64,000 bases of DNA from Hysterangium stoloniferum (taxonomy: Eukaryota; Basidiomycota; Agaricomycetes; Hysterangiales; Hysterangiaceae), in contig WHVD01000010.1 in the NCBI GenBank assembly GCA_015178975.1, forward strand, positions 124,001 to 188,000. The letters are read 5' to 3'. This document shows positions 21,840 to 32,260 of the stretch, piece after piece. Made by a program: the position numbers and the translations under genes. Every line of letters starts with the position of its first letter. Position 1 is the first letter of the stretch. The notes beneath the pieces are model-generated. The model saw only the letters and a program-made list of their open reading frames with translations. It was not told where the DNA came from and did no database searches.

Positions 21840-24800
21840 TATATAGCTAATGTATTATCACAACGGGAAAAAAAAGAGTGGATGAAGAAAGTGATTGAAA
21901 AAGCAGGCTATTCTGTAGAACGATTATTATTGGAATGTGGTAAGAAAATGCCATACAGAGGAGGGGTACAATATAATATGGACGGGTGTTAAGCTAGATA
22001 CCCGACGGGCATCTTTGGTGCCATTCCCGGCGTTGTTGCACTGTTGAAGGAATCTGACAAACGCAGTATCGGCCATGGAGAAGTTTTCAGAGCAAGGTGT
22101 GGTCTGTGATAATAGGATGGGAATCCAGCTGACATTTGATCATAGTCGAATTGCGAGCGGCCATTGCGTGTGCCATTCCCGAAATTGTTCTGCTGGTCAA
22201 GGACTCTGACGAGTTCGTTCGATCAAGCGCAGTATCGGCTCTGGGAAAGTTTTCACAGCAAGGTGCGGTGTGTGATTAAGGGGATGAGAATCCAGCTGAC
22301 TTTTGACCACAGCCGAACTTCAAGCCGCCATTACGAGTGTCATTCCCGGCATTGTTGCAGTGTTGAAGGACTGTGACAAGCTCGTTCAATCAAGCTTAGT
22401 ATGGACCCTGGTGAATATTTCAGAGCAGGGTGCTGTGTGTGATAATGGGATGGGAATCCAGCTGACACTTGCCCACAGCCGAATTTCGAGCCGCCATTGC
22501 GGGGGTCATTCCCGATATTGTTCCACTGTTACAGGACTCTGACGAGTTCGTTCGATCAATCACAGTATCGGCCCTGGCGAAGTTTTCAAAGCAAGGTGCG
22601 GTGTGTGATAATGGGATAGGAATCCAGTTGACATTTCACCACAGCCGAATTTCGAGCCGCCATTGCGGGTGCCGTTCCCGACATTTTTGCAATGTTGAAG
22701 GGCTCTAACAATAACGTTCGATCAAGCACAGTATCGGCCCTAGTGAAACTTTCAGAGCAAGGTGCGGTGTGATAATGGGATGGGAATCCAACTGATATTT
22801 GACCACAGCCAAATTTTGAGCCCCCATTGCGGGCGTCATTCCCGACATTGTTAGACTGTTAAAGGGCTCTGACAAATTCCTTCGATCGGACATAGCGTCG
22901 GCCCTGGCGAAGTTTTCAGAATAAGGTGCTGTGTGTGATCATGGGATGGGAATCCAGCTGACATTTGACCACAGCCGAATTTCGAGCCGCCATTGCGGGT
23001 GTCATTCCCGACATTGTTGGACTGTTGAAGGAATCTGACAGCTTCCTTCGATCAGTCGTAGTGTCGGGTCTGGGGAAACTTTCAGAGCAAAATACTGTAT
23101 GTGATCATGGGATGGGAATCCAGCTGACATTTGACCACAGCCGAATTTCGACCCGCCATTGTGGGTGTCATTCCCGACATTGTTGGACTGTTGAAGGAGT
23201 CTGACAGCTTCCTTCGATCAGTCATAGTGTTGGGTCTGGGGAAGCTTTCAGAGCAAGGTGCTGTATGTGATCATGGGATGGGAATCCAGTTGACATTTGA
23301 CCACAGCCGAATTTCGACCCGCCATTCCGGGTGCCATTCCCGACATTTTTGCAATGTTGAAGGACTCTGACGAATTCGTTCGATCAAACACAGTATCAGC
23401 CCTGGTCAAGCTTTCAGAGCAGGGTGCGGTGTGTGAGAATGGGATTGGAATCCAGCTGACACTTGCCCACAGCCGAATTTCGAGCCGCCATGGCAGGTGT
23501 CATTACAGGCATTGTTGCACTGTTGAAGGACTTTGACGAGTTCGTGCGATCACAGACAGTATTGGCCCTGGTGAATTTTTCAGAACAAAGTGCGGTGTGC
23601 GAGAATGGGTTCGGAGTCCAGCTGATATTTGACCCCAGCCGAATTTCGAGCCGCCATTGCGGAGGTCATTCCCGACGTTGTTCCACTGTTCCACTGTTGC
23701 ACGACTCTAGCTACTCCGTTCAATCAAATACACTATTCGCCATGGCGAAGTTTTCACAGCAAGGTGCTGTGTCTGATTAATGGGATAGGAATCCAGTTGA
23801 CATCGGTCACAGCCGAATTTTGAGCTGCCATTACGAATGTCATTCCCGGCATTGTTGGTCTGTTGAAGCATACCGTTCCATCAAGCACAGTATCGGCCCT
23901 GGTGAAGCTTTCGGAGCAAGGTGCGGTGTGTAATAATGGGATAGGAATCTAGCTGAGATTTGACCACAATCGAATTTCGAGCCGCCATTGCGGGTGTCAT
24001 TCTCGACATCGGTGCACTGTTGAAGGACTTTGATAACTTCTTTCACTCAGCCATAGTGTCGGCCCTGGCGAAGTTTTCGGAACAGGGTGCGATGTGTGAT
24101 AATGAGATGGGAATCCAGCTGATATTTTACCACAGCCGAATTTCGAGCCGCCATTGCGGGTGTCATTCTCGACATTTCTGCACTGTTGAAGGATGCTGAC
24201 GAGTTCGTTCGATCAGACACAGTTTCGGCCCTGGTGAAGCTTTCAGAGCAAGGTGCGGTGTGAGAATGGAATGGGGATCCAGCTGACATTTGACCACAGC
24301 CGAATTTCGAGCCGCCATTGCGGGTGTCATTCCCGACATTTCTGCACTGTTGAAGGATGCTGACGAGTTCGTTCGATCAGACACAGTATCGGCCCTGGTG
24401 AAGCTTTCAGAGCAAGGTGTGATGTCAGAATGGGATGGGAATCCAGCTGACATTTGACCACAGCCGAATTTTGAGCCGCCATTGCGGAGGTCATTCCCGA
24501 CATTGTTTCTTTGTTAGAAGGCACATATTTACACATTCAAACACAAGTTGTTGACCTCCTCGTTCAACTAGCCGCCCATGGTGTGTCCCTTGACACGCAA
24601 GTCAACACCTTCCCCTCACCAATGTTTTCAAAGATAGCCTTCGTGGAACTATTATTGGGTGTAACCTAGAGCATCACTGTATATCCCTCGTTGATGCATG
24701 GTAAGCTTTAATTCTTTGCAGCATTGACTCCTTTCACCATCTTCCAGGTTACTTTGCCAAGATTAAACTGCGGACAGTCCTGTCTCCATTGTGCCACTTC

Positions 24801-24890
24801 TATTTACCTGAATCGCCTCTGCAACATCGTGGTACGCTGATTGAAGTCCTCATGAAATCTGGTAGTGTTTGTATCTTCTAGTTTGTGGTG
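21840..24890 (+). pseudogene. HEAT/ARM-repeat protein encoded by a tandem exon-intron array
   Basis: After a charged block (REKKEWMKKVIEKAGYSVERLLLECG, about 21867-21945), sixteen units follow at about 166-bp spacing. Each has a 117-bp phase-1 exon giving the 39-residue HEAT pattern A-EFRAAIAGVIPDIVxLLKDSDEFVRSxxVSALxKLSEQ, then a near-identical 49-bp GT-AG intron. Unit starts: about 22007 (partial), 22146, 22313, 22479, 22645, 22809, 22975, 23141, 23307, 23473, 23639, 23813, 23970, 24136, 24300, 24464. Units 6, 12 and 16 carry TGA for the CGA codon of EFR; units 1, 11 and 12 have frame-breaking indels; unit 7 has lost its normal donor and unit 13 its acceptor. A C-terminal part follows (VDLLVQLAAHGVSLDTQVN; then, after an intron ending at about 24722, YFAKIKLRTVLSPLCHFYLPESPLQHRGTLIEVLMKSG). 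HEAT repeats form superhelical protein-binding scaffolds. Probably fused to the DUF6535 gene upstream. Decaying, though some repeats are intact. Confidence 0.75.
22007..24580 (+). repeat. 166-bp tandem repeat array, 16 units
   Basis: DNA-level view of the HEAT array. Period is exactly 166 bp from unit 7 to unit 11 and 164-167 elsewhere, with indels in units 1, 11 and 12. Introns are as conserved as exons (GTGCGGTGTGTGATAATGGG ... GACATTTGACCACAG), which shows amplification of the whole exon-intron unit, not of the exon alone. Confidence 0.92.
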
Positions 24891-25589
24891 CATGCTGATC
24901 TTGTTAGCTTGTGTAAGCCATACCATTCTGGAAGTTGCTCAGATTTTATCCTTCATAATACATTTCATGGAGGAGGATTTGTCTTCTGAGCACATTTGGG
25001 CTCTGATCCTGCAAATGGATCGACATGGACTATTAACAACATTGTAGTGTCTCATAATACAGCGGTTAAATGGTGACAATGTGTGAGATCAGAGTGTTAG
25101 AAACTAGATAATATAATAACTCAGGATTTGCATGGTAGATGCCAAACAGCCACTGTTGACTTACCTAGATACAAGATAATAATTAGATAATGTAATCAAG
25201 GTCATGTTAAGACCAGGACACCTGGTCCTACCACATCAGCACCTACCTCCCAGTTTATCAGACAATTGTAAGGGTCCTGTCATTTTTGGACCCCCACACC
25301 TTGCCTTTCACAAGAAACCCTCATTGTCTCATTATTGGAGCCTCCACCAACATCATTACACCTCTCATGGCACTCCTGATACTTGTTTATAATGAACCAA
25401 CATCCCATTCCATCTCTACTCCATCTGCTCTCCCATTCCCATCTCCATGTATACTCCTTATTGCTACCTAATATTGTTTCATAATACCATACATTAGTTT
25501 CTATCACTCCCCACCTTGTCATCACTTTCCCTTGATCTGTCCTACACTTCACTTCTCTGATCAGCCTCCCAATCACCTGTCTTGATGTA

Positions 25590-26035
25590 CAGGATGTCAT
25601 TGACATCTCTGAATACATATGTATCACATCAGAATGGGTGTGTCAATCTGAACATATGTATTTCTACTTGATTCAACATACCCAGAATATATATGTAGGT
25701 GGTTTCACTTAATCAAGAAAGCCATAGGATGAAAAATCTCCAATGATATCTCACATATTTTGCTGGGAAATAACTACAGTTTAGCTTTTAAAAACCAAAG
25801 TACCAACAAAAGTATTAGCAAGTTTTTACAGAACTTGGAAAACCATATACAATAGGTTCTATTATGTAATTGACACTGAATTGTTTAGGATGTAATATGG
25901 AGAATTGTTTCTTATGGTTGGTGGTTAACAATGTAATACTCTCAGAGGATATATCACTATTTAAAGATGGAGTTTTGTAGCAATATTGCTTTTATTAGTA
26001 AACATTTGATATTATAATGATTATGGACAACCTCC
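25590..26035 (-). mobile_element. AT-rich MITE, family A, 3' part only
   Basis: Matches the second half of copy 2 (7785-8227) and ends ATTATGGACAACCTCC at 26035. The half carrying the GGAGGATATC end is missing. Lies inside the family C LTR. Confidence 0.75.
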
Positions 26036-26378
26036 TTAGGATCCTCACCATTCAGATTTTTACACCTTGTTTTACCCTTGAAACCCTCTGGCACCCCACT
26101 ATTGGTACCCATGACCATGGTGTTGCCACCTGTGGTAGTTCTTCTGTAGATTACCTTTTTGGTCATCCCATCCCATCTCCATCCTGATGCTCTCCCATCA
26201 CCCATTCTACATGTAACTATTATTTGCCACCTCACAACCTTTAGAATACTTGTGTTTCATCACATTTAGTTCTAGTTTGATCCTTCTTCCTTTTCCTGCT
26301 TTCCTTGACCTGACATGACTTCTCACTTCCTTGATTGGGCTTCTGCTTCTCTGTTATATTTTTGTATAAAAGCCCTAT

Positions 26379-27014
26379 CATGGAGGGTGTTTATAATTAC
26401 TATAATCTCAAATATTTACTAATAAAAGTCTTATTTTTACAAAACTCCATCTTTAAATAGTGATATCTATTCTGAAACAATTATTACATCTTATACAACC
26501 CATAGTTATGTATTTAACAAATTCCATTATAATTTCCTTCCTTTTACAGATGCCTACTAATACTTTAATTAGTACTTTGTTTTTTAAAAGTTGTAATGTA
26601 GTTATTTCCATGTAAAATATGTAAAATATTATTGGAAATTTTTCATACCACAGCTTTCTTGATTAAGTGAAACCACCTATATATTCTGGGTATGTTGAAT
26701 CAAGTAGAAATCTGTTCAGATTGACAGATCCATTCCAAAGTAATTATGTATTTAGAGGTGGCAATGATATACATATGCATGGAATGGACTATCTAAAGGT
26801 ATCTATTTTTTAAAAGTATTAGTGTTTCAAATTACTAATTTTTTTATTGTCTACTCGTGTCCAGAAAGATTCTTTAGTTTGTAATATATGACAGCATTTA
26901 AAACTTTTTGAAAGTTTTAAGAACCAAATTATGTTTAAATCACATCCCTGATATTTAAATGACCTTTAGAGTATATTAGAATTTGGTATACTTAATAGTT
27001 TTCAGATATCCCAT
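26379..27014 (+). mobile_element. AT-rich MITE, family A, copy 3 (26382-27011), CAT target duplication
   Basis: Starts GGAGGGTGTTTATAATTAC and ends CAGATATCC. Flanked by CAT (26379-26381 and 27012-27014). The uninterrupted second LTR copy at about 27585 reads ACCATGTATGCTA where this one has CAT-MITE-CATGTATGCTA, so an empty site within the same window confirms the insertion. Confidence 0.88.
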
Positions 27015-27429
27015 GTATGCTATAGTTCTTTAGTTCTAATATCAACTTAGATGACCCTCTCTTGTGTTTAAGCCCCTTTTGCTTTCTCTTAATTCTTTTG
27101 AAGACATTGTTGGCCAGCTGCAACTCTTATCCCTACAATCCTTAGCAGTTCAGCCTTCTGGTTGATTCAGCTAAGTATCAACTTCAGTCTGAAATTGTAC
27201 TACATACCTGCTCTTCTTGAAATACTGGAGCACCCTAACATTTTGTGTGAGGGTGCAACACATAAGTCAAAGCCAAGCTCCACTTGTTTTCTAGAACCAG
27301 ATCTCCCCAGTTGAGCATGAAATACCTGTCTGACAGCACTATCCCTTTGTCTTTAGACCTTAGATCTTAACAAATGATGTCAATCTGAGAGAAGTTGAAA
27401 TTTAAGTCAAATAATGTTGAGAATATTGA

Positions 27430-27906
27430 ACCACCTCATACCCTTTAGAATACTTTTTTTACATCATATTTAGTTCTAGTTTGATCTCTGCTCCTTCCAT
27501 ACTTCCTTGATCCACCACCACAGTTCACTTCCAGATTGGCCTTCTCATCATCTGTTATACCTTCATATAAAATTTCCTACCATGTATGCTACTGCTCTTT
27601 AGTTCTAATATCAACTTAGATTACCTCTGTGTAGTCTCTCAGTCATCTTACTCTTTTCCTAATACACTCAAAGGTGTCAGCAGTAAGCCATTACCCTTTA
27701 CCCCATTACTCTTAGCATTTTGACCCTCCAGTTGAATGAGCTAAGTGTTTTCTTTAATTGTTATTGTACTATCTACTCTGTCTGAAATACTGGAGCATCT
27801 TAACAGTTCATGTGAGGGTTCAACACATGTTGAAGCCAAGCTCCACCCATTTTGTAGAGTTGGACCTCCTGACTAGTATGAATTCTATTGTCAGCCCCCC
27901 AATATA
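27430..27906. mobile_element. Second, partial copy of LTR family C
   Basis: Aligns with 26225-27300 minus the MITE: CCTTTAGAATACTT, TTAGTTCTAGTTTGAT, CTTTAGTTCTAATATCAACTTAGAT, and the terminal GAGGGTTCAACACATGTTGAAGCC at about 27815. Ends next to a GGAGGATAACCC transposon end at 27907. Confidence 0.6.
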
Positions 27907-27948
27907 GGAGGATAACCCAAAACGTTAAAAGTTGTTTGTCCACTAAAA
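27907..27948 (+). repeat. Terminal inverted repeat of the AT-rich transposon family (left-type end)
   Basis: GGAGGATAACCCAAAACGTT...CCACTAAA matches 38 of the first 41 bases of the reverse complement of the end at 37097. The sequence beyond it is not similar to the 36.7-37.1 kb subterminal region, so it may be a separate element and not the partner end. Confidence 0.6.
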
Positions 27949-28379
27949 ATAACTGCACCACTCATCTACTCGGGATAAGTGCACCAAATGGGATAGGCAA
28001 TTTTAGGATGTAGGAATCTGCGAATTAGGGGGTGGTGGCATCTCGTATATGCTGGCATTATGTCGTAGTCTTCCTAATATTCCAACAAATCATCAGGTCG
28101 AAGGTGACACGTTATAGTTATTCATGCCCAGACTGCCAATGTTGATCACAGAGCTGAATTATCCTACTCGTTCATCCCGCCCTGTCCATGCGTCCATTTC
28201 TGTGGATTCTTCGTCATTGTCGTTAGTGTCTGATGAGGTCACGCTTCCCCGTAGATTCAGCACCAAACGGCCGGCCTTTGGTCATGAAATCGATTAGACA
28301 TGATACCCGTGTCCCGCAGCTGACTCTACTTACCGAGATGCTTACCACGGGAGCCAACCATCTTGAGAAACATTGTGAG

Positions 28380-29300
28380 AAAAATAATGAACACCAGTAC
28401 GGTAAAAGGATAGATACGTTTCTCCGAGTACCTGAAATGGCGAATTACCTCCATATTTAGCGATAAGGATATTGACGAGATACATAACTAGGCCATCATT
28501 ATGAGAAAGAACCCTCAAAGGTCCCCCAATAAACTCACCAGATGTACTAAGGATTATTCGTCGTAGTCAGAAACGCACCACATTCAGTACAGTCAAAATT
28601 ACATCAAACAGTGCATGGCGCCGTCCCTGAGCGACAATTAGCTCCTCTCTGTAAAAAATACATACTTGGAGATAACACACCTGAAGAAAATCTTCAACAA
28701 GGGTGTCATACGAGTCAGAAGACGGAACGCTCGCGCTCGTCGAAATATAATATGCGATTGAGTCCGAGATAGATAACTTCAAAAAATGTCAATCGCTCCT
28801 TATACGCATAAAATGTCAAACCTTTACCTTGAAAGCCAATTGTGAAAGCTCTGACCAGGGTGTGGGGTTAGTCTGTGTTGCATAACGGAAAAACGATTCA
28901 AACTTACCCACCACGCAAGATCATCGTAGTATTGAAATATATCGCAGGAAAGCAACCAGGAAGGACCCCAAGTAGGGGATTAGGGAGGCCGGCAGTAGTC
29001 CCAAATCCTAAAACAAATATGATCTACAAAGATATGGTCAGATAAATGGATGGATACATAGCTTGTTCATAACTTGCAATTGTCTCAGCTACAAATAAGG
29101 AGCATCAGGACGAATCGAGCAAAATATTTGAAGTACAGACCTATCCACATAGATACCAGGCGGATGGCGACTATTGATTTTCAACTCCGCACAGTTTACG
29201 CCTTACTCTTTTGATTTCTATTGTACAGGGCATAAATCCGTGAGAGTATTAGGATGTCCACAGCTGGTGGGAGTGCGGCGACACCACTGAAAAACATCTT
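28380..29300 (-). pseudogene. Possible DUF6533-like membrane protein remains
   Basis: Minus-strand exon-like blocks with fungal splice sites. About 29285-29195 encodes MFFSGVAALPPAVDILILSRIYALYNRNQKS, then GTAAGG; the RIYALYNRN motif is typical of basidiomycete DUF6533 seven-helix proteins. About 29015-28900 encodes IIFVLGFGTTAGLPNPLLGVLPGCFPAIYFN, then GTAAGT. About 28785-28690 encodes LSISDSIAYYISTSASVPSSDSYDTLVEDFLQ, then GTGTGT. A later block near 28420 reads FRYSEKRIYPFTVLVFIIFLTMFLK. Exons do not join into one clean frame. Function of the family is unknown; low confidence. Confidence 0.35.
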
Positions 29301-29424
29301 AGTCTATGCAGGGACCCGAAAGGAGACTGGGTCTCACTACACACTATACGGGTAAAATACTTGGCAGCTATGCAGTTGTTTTGAACGTCTTTCAGTATTA
29401 CAGGTTGTTAAATTTGATGATGAA

Positions 29425-29685
29425 ACACACCTTTTTATAGGGGGAGTCCACCAATTATTGCAACTTTTCATATGAAGATGCTAATTGTGGACCATGCATT
29501 TGGAGGTTAATGTGTGTCAGAACCACTATACACCTCCCAGAGCATCCAACCTATATTGTCAGGAGGTGCTACACTAACTGACACAAGATATTGAGATACA
29601 AAGTACTTTATTACAAGCTTATTAAACCCTTGTATATTGTGTATTGCAATAGAGTCAACTCATACTATTTTTAATACAGGTGTTA
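29425..29685 (-). repeat. Dispersed repeat, inverted copy of 14638-14895
   Basis: Reverse complement aligns with 14638-14895. In its neighbourhood there is no coding potential up to the copia element except a short open frame at 30041-30244. Confidence 0.6.
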
Positions 29686-30600
29686 GAGGATGCCTTACAA
29701 CTTCGTAAGGCGAATCAGAGTAGGTCGATGAGAAGAAAGATATGTCTTACAGTGGTTGACAACAAATGTGTGCTTATGGAAACTATTCCCACCGTTGTAA
29801 ATTGTGTGGGAAGTATCACCTTCACGGAGATACCATAAGTCACCATAACCGTATAGAACAATGTGTAGTAACGAATAAAAAAGTGCAATGTTTTAATAAG
29901 GGACCACGATGATCTTCAAGTAGTTGTTAACCTCAGATAATCACCTTCAATAGACAGTAAGACACATACCTCCATATATATTTTATTTCATCACCAGCGG
30001 TAAGGGTTATATCATATAGCAATAAACAACACGCCACCACTTACAAAGGCCACCAGCAATAAGTACATTTATGAGGCATCAAAAAAGACTGAAGCAAACC
30101 TGAATTGTAAGAAACAATTCTATTGTCTCTTATATCGATGAGCTGTTGGAGACGATCCATAGAATTTGTGCCTGACGGTTTGGGAAGGAATACTGTAGTA
30201 AGTGAGTTAGAAAGACGAGAAAAGCTATCCTTGCGCCACCACATCTAAGTCAGGCGGCTCAAGCTGAGACTTCAAAAGTGATGCTATTCAAAAACAGTAG
30301 GTACAAAAATAGAAACTCACCTATCAAACTGCCGTCCCTTCTGATATCATACTGCATGCAGCGGCTTAGATCCGAGAAAGGAAAACCAGCAAATATTGAA
30401 ATAAAATCTTAAGGCTCTTGAATCTCAAGCAATGACCAATATAATTTCCACTTGACCTCTGTGTCTCATAGGAGGCAAACAGATAGCGTAAGTACAAGAA
30501 ATCTATACTAGTTATATAAGCCTCGGGAACAATAGAGGTATGGTAACAAAAGGGTTAAGCTCAACTCAAAAGAACAATGGGTGGCAAATTGCTAGTGTGA

Positions 30601-30765
30601 TGTTGATGCAAAGGGGGGGGTATACGTCGGTACACCGTGGACGCGAACAAAAAGCGTTAGGATTACTAAGCTACTATACATAATTACGAAGTTTAGCATG
30701 AAGTATTCTAGGACCCACAAATGTCATTACGTTGAGATTATTACTGAGCGGCCATAACTTTAACA
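30601..30765 (-). repeat. 3' LTR of the gag-only element
   Basis: 165 bp, TGTTGATGC...TAACTTTAACA on the plus strand. Differs from the 5' LTR at six positions by my count (about 96% identity); five of the six are transitions. Confidence 0.93.
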
Positions 30766-30800
30766 CACTCCTTTAATCGAAAATGTGTCAATGACACTCC

Positions 30801-31667
30801 TTAGAATGCGAAGTCAACATCTTGATACGTATTCATCCCATAATCTACGATGTTACTGGTTCCATTGATATTGCGGGAGTCGGCAACATTTGCATTGGAG
30901 TAAGTCCTAGAGCTGGGGCAGTCGGTCCCATAATGACCTCGTCCGCCGCAATTAAAACATTGAACGTTGGGAGGATGCTTAACTGTGTGGCCTCGGGCAG
31001 TGGAAAAAGCTTGAGTTTCAATGTTTTTACTGGTAATAGTTATTGTGCGAGGACCAAGCTGCCATGACTCTTCATTCAGTAGGCGGTTGATGACGTATTC
31101 AAGAGTGAGTTGTTCAGGTGGAATGGAGTCCAAGCTAACAACAAACTTGTCATAAGATTCATCAAGGCCGTTGGTGAGCACCAAAATCATTTCTTCATCT
31201 TCGCGAGTTTTGAGCCAATGACAAAGGGCGGTATCCATGTTAATTGATGGAGGACTGGTTGCATGGCTGAGATGTTGTGAGGCGTGCTTCACAGCGGCGA
31301 TCCATAGCTGCATACTTTGTGAGTCATCTTTCTTCATGGTCATGAAGTGGCAGCGAGTGGCGAGACGAGACGCGGATCCACGAGCGATGTGTACCTGGCG
31401 TAGATTTTCCCAAGAAATGGTGGGGTCGTTTTCATGGAGGTGAGGTATTTGCTCCGGTTCGATGCCAAGAGTAAGTTCAGCTTGTGCGAGTTGTTGCTTT
31501 TTAATAAATGCGCGGACCAATTTCGAGGAGGGTGAGCCGGGCGGTTGAGTTTCCAAACTGTTGATGATATCCCACACATCCTTGCGTGTGAGGAGTGCTT
31601 TCATGTAGACACACCATGTGCTGTAGTTCTCCTCACCTAGTTTCTGGAAGTGGTTCTCGTTTCCCAT
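30801..31667 (-). CDS. Copia-type Gag with CCHC zinc knuckle
   Basis: 288 residues, intact from ATG to stop. Nucleocapsid-capsid protein that packages retrotransposon RNA. The N-terminus NHFQKLGEENYSTWCVYMKALL has the L..NY..W...M...L pattern of copia gag. The middle (ILVLTNGLDESYDKFVVSLDS, LTLEYVINRLLNEE) is the UBN2/gag core with the L..LP.SY-like step. The knuckle CFNCGGRGHYGTDC lies at about residues 236-249. The frame has stayed open although the LTRs have diverged by about 4%, which suggests it was recently functional. Confidence 0.92.
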   Translation of the reverse strand: MGNENHFQKLGEENYSTWCVYMKALLTRKDVWDIINSLETQPPGSPSSKLVRAFIKKQQLAQAELTLGIEPEQIPHLHENDPTISWENLRQVHIARGSASRLATRCHFMTMKKDDSQSMQLWIAAVKHASQHLSHATSPPSINMDTALCHWLKTREDEEMILVLTNGLDESYDKFVVSLDSIPPEQLTLEYVINRLLNEESWQLGPRTITITSKNIETQAFSTARGHTVKHPPNVQCFNCGGRGHYGTDCPSSRTYSNANVADSRNINGTSNIVDYGMNTYQDVDFAF

Positions 31668-31789
31668 TTTGGATAAGTGGTCAACGCTGATTTAGAATAA
31701 TGAAACAATGAAAAAAAGGAAAATGCGGCTAAAACAAGCCTAGTGCCAGACAATAAAGTCAGCGCACTCCCGGTGGTTCAAAACACACC

Positions 31790-32010
31790 GAGCAGTCTAG
31801 GATAGACAAAACAGATACTGTGGAGTCCTTCCCACAAGAATCTACGAACTGCAGAGTTTAATGTACCACCCCAGAGTCCTTCCTGTGCGAGTACTGCAAC
31901 TTCTAAGCTCTTTAATACGGCCGCTCACTCCTGCAAGTTCACTGTATCACTCCGGAGCCCTTCCTGTGCAGATACTGCGGCTTCTATGCCCTTCTATACG
32001 GCCGCCTAAA
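31790..32010 (-). repeat. ~80-bp imperfect tandem repeat in the gag leader
   Basis: Two clear units (about 31861-31942 and 31943-32006) share CCTTCCTGTGC, ACTGC..CTTCTA and ATACGGCCGC. A third, more diverged unit lies upstream (about 31805-31860). It sits in the 5' untranslated leader between the PBS and the gag ATG, where packaging signals usually reside. Confidence 0.6.
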
Positions 32011-32090
32011 AAGATACGACGAGTAACTACTCGAAGGAATGAAAATGCGTGATGACGAATCCGAACGATAAGTCTGCGGGGCCGATAACC

Positions 32091-32255
32091 TGTTGACGCA
32101 AAGGGGGGGGTATACGTCGGTACACCATGGACGCGAACAAAAAGTGTTAGGATTACTAAGCTACTATACATAATTACGTAGTTTAGCATGAAGTATTCTA
32201 GGACCCACAAATGTCATTACGTTGAGATTATTACCGAGCGGCCATAACTTCAACA
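32091..32255 (-). repeat. 5' LTR of the gag-only element
   Basis: 165 bp, TGTTGACGC...TAACTTCAACA on the plus strand, pair of 30601-30765. Confidence 0.93.
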
Positions 32256-32260
32256 TGTGA

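Larger units (their letters stand above)
25205..27372. mobile_element. LTR-like element (family C) containing two MITEs
   Basis: Begins TGTTAAGACC and ends GATCTTAACA (inverted TGTTAAG/CTTAACA), about 1.1 kb once the MITEs at 25590-26035 and 26382-27011 are subtracted. No target duplication (GGTCA versus AATGA), so the borders are tentative. Its 3' half is repeated at 27430-27906 (shared TTAGTTCTAGTTTGAT, TTCTTTAGTTCTAATATCAACTTAGAT, and the GGGTGCAACACATAAG motif at 27251). Pyrimidine-rich plus strand. Confidence 0.5.
30596..32260 (-). mobile_element. Complete gag-only copia-type mini-retrotransposon (TR-GAG-like)
   Basis: Element 30601-32255 (1655 bp) with 165-bp LTRs at both ends and the 5-bp duplication TGTGA at 30596-30600 and 32256-32260. 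The single gene is gag on the minus strand; protease, integrase, RT and RNase H are all absent with no room for them. Next to the 5' LTR (right, read on the minus strand) the internal region starts GGTTATCGGCCCCG, a plausible primer-binding site. Before the 3' LTR is a purine tract (AAAGGAGTG). All cis signals plus gag are retained, so it would need enzymes from an autonomous copia. Confidence 0.9.

Noticed and set aside
22007-24580. CRISPR-like array
   Set aside because: Whole 166-bp units repeat, there are no unique spacers, and the units code for HEAT repeats; the genome is eukaryotic.
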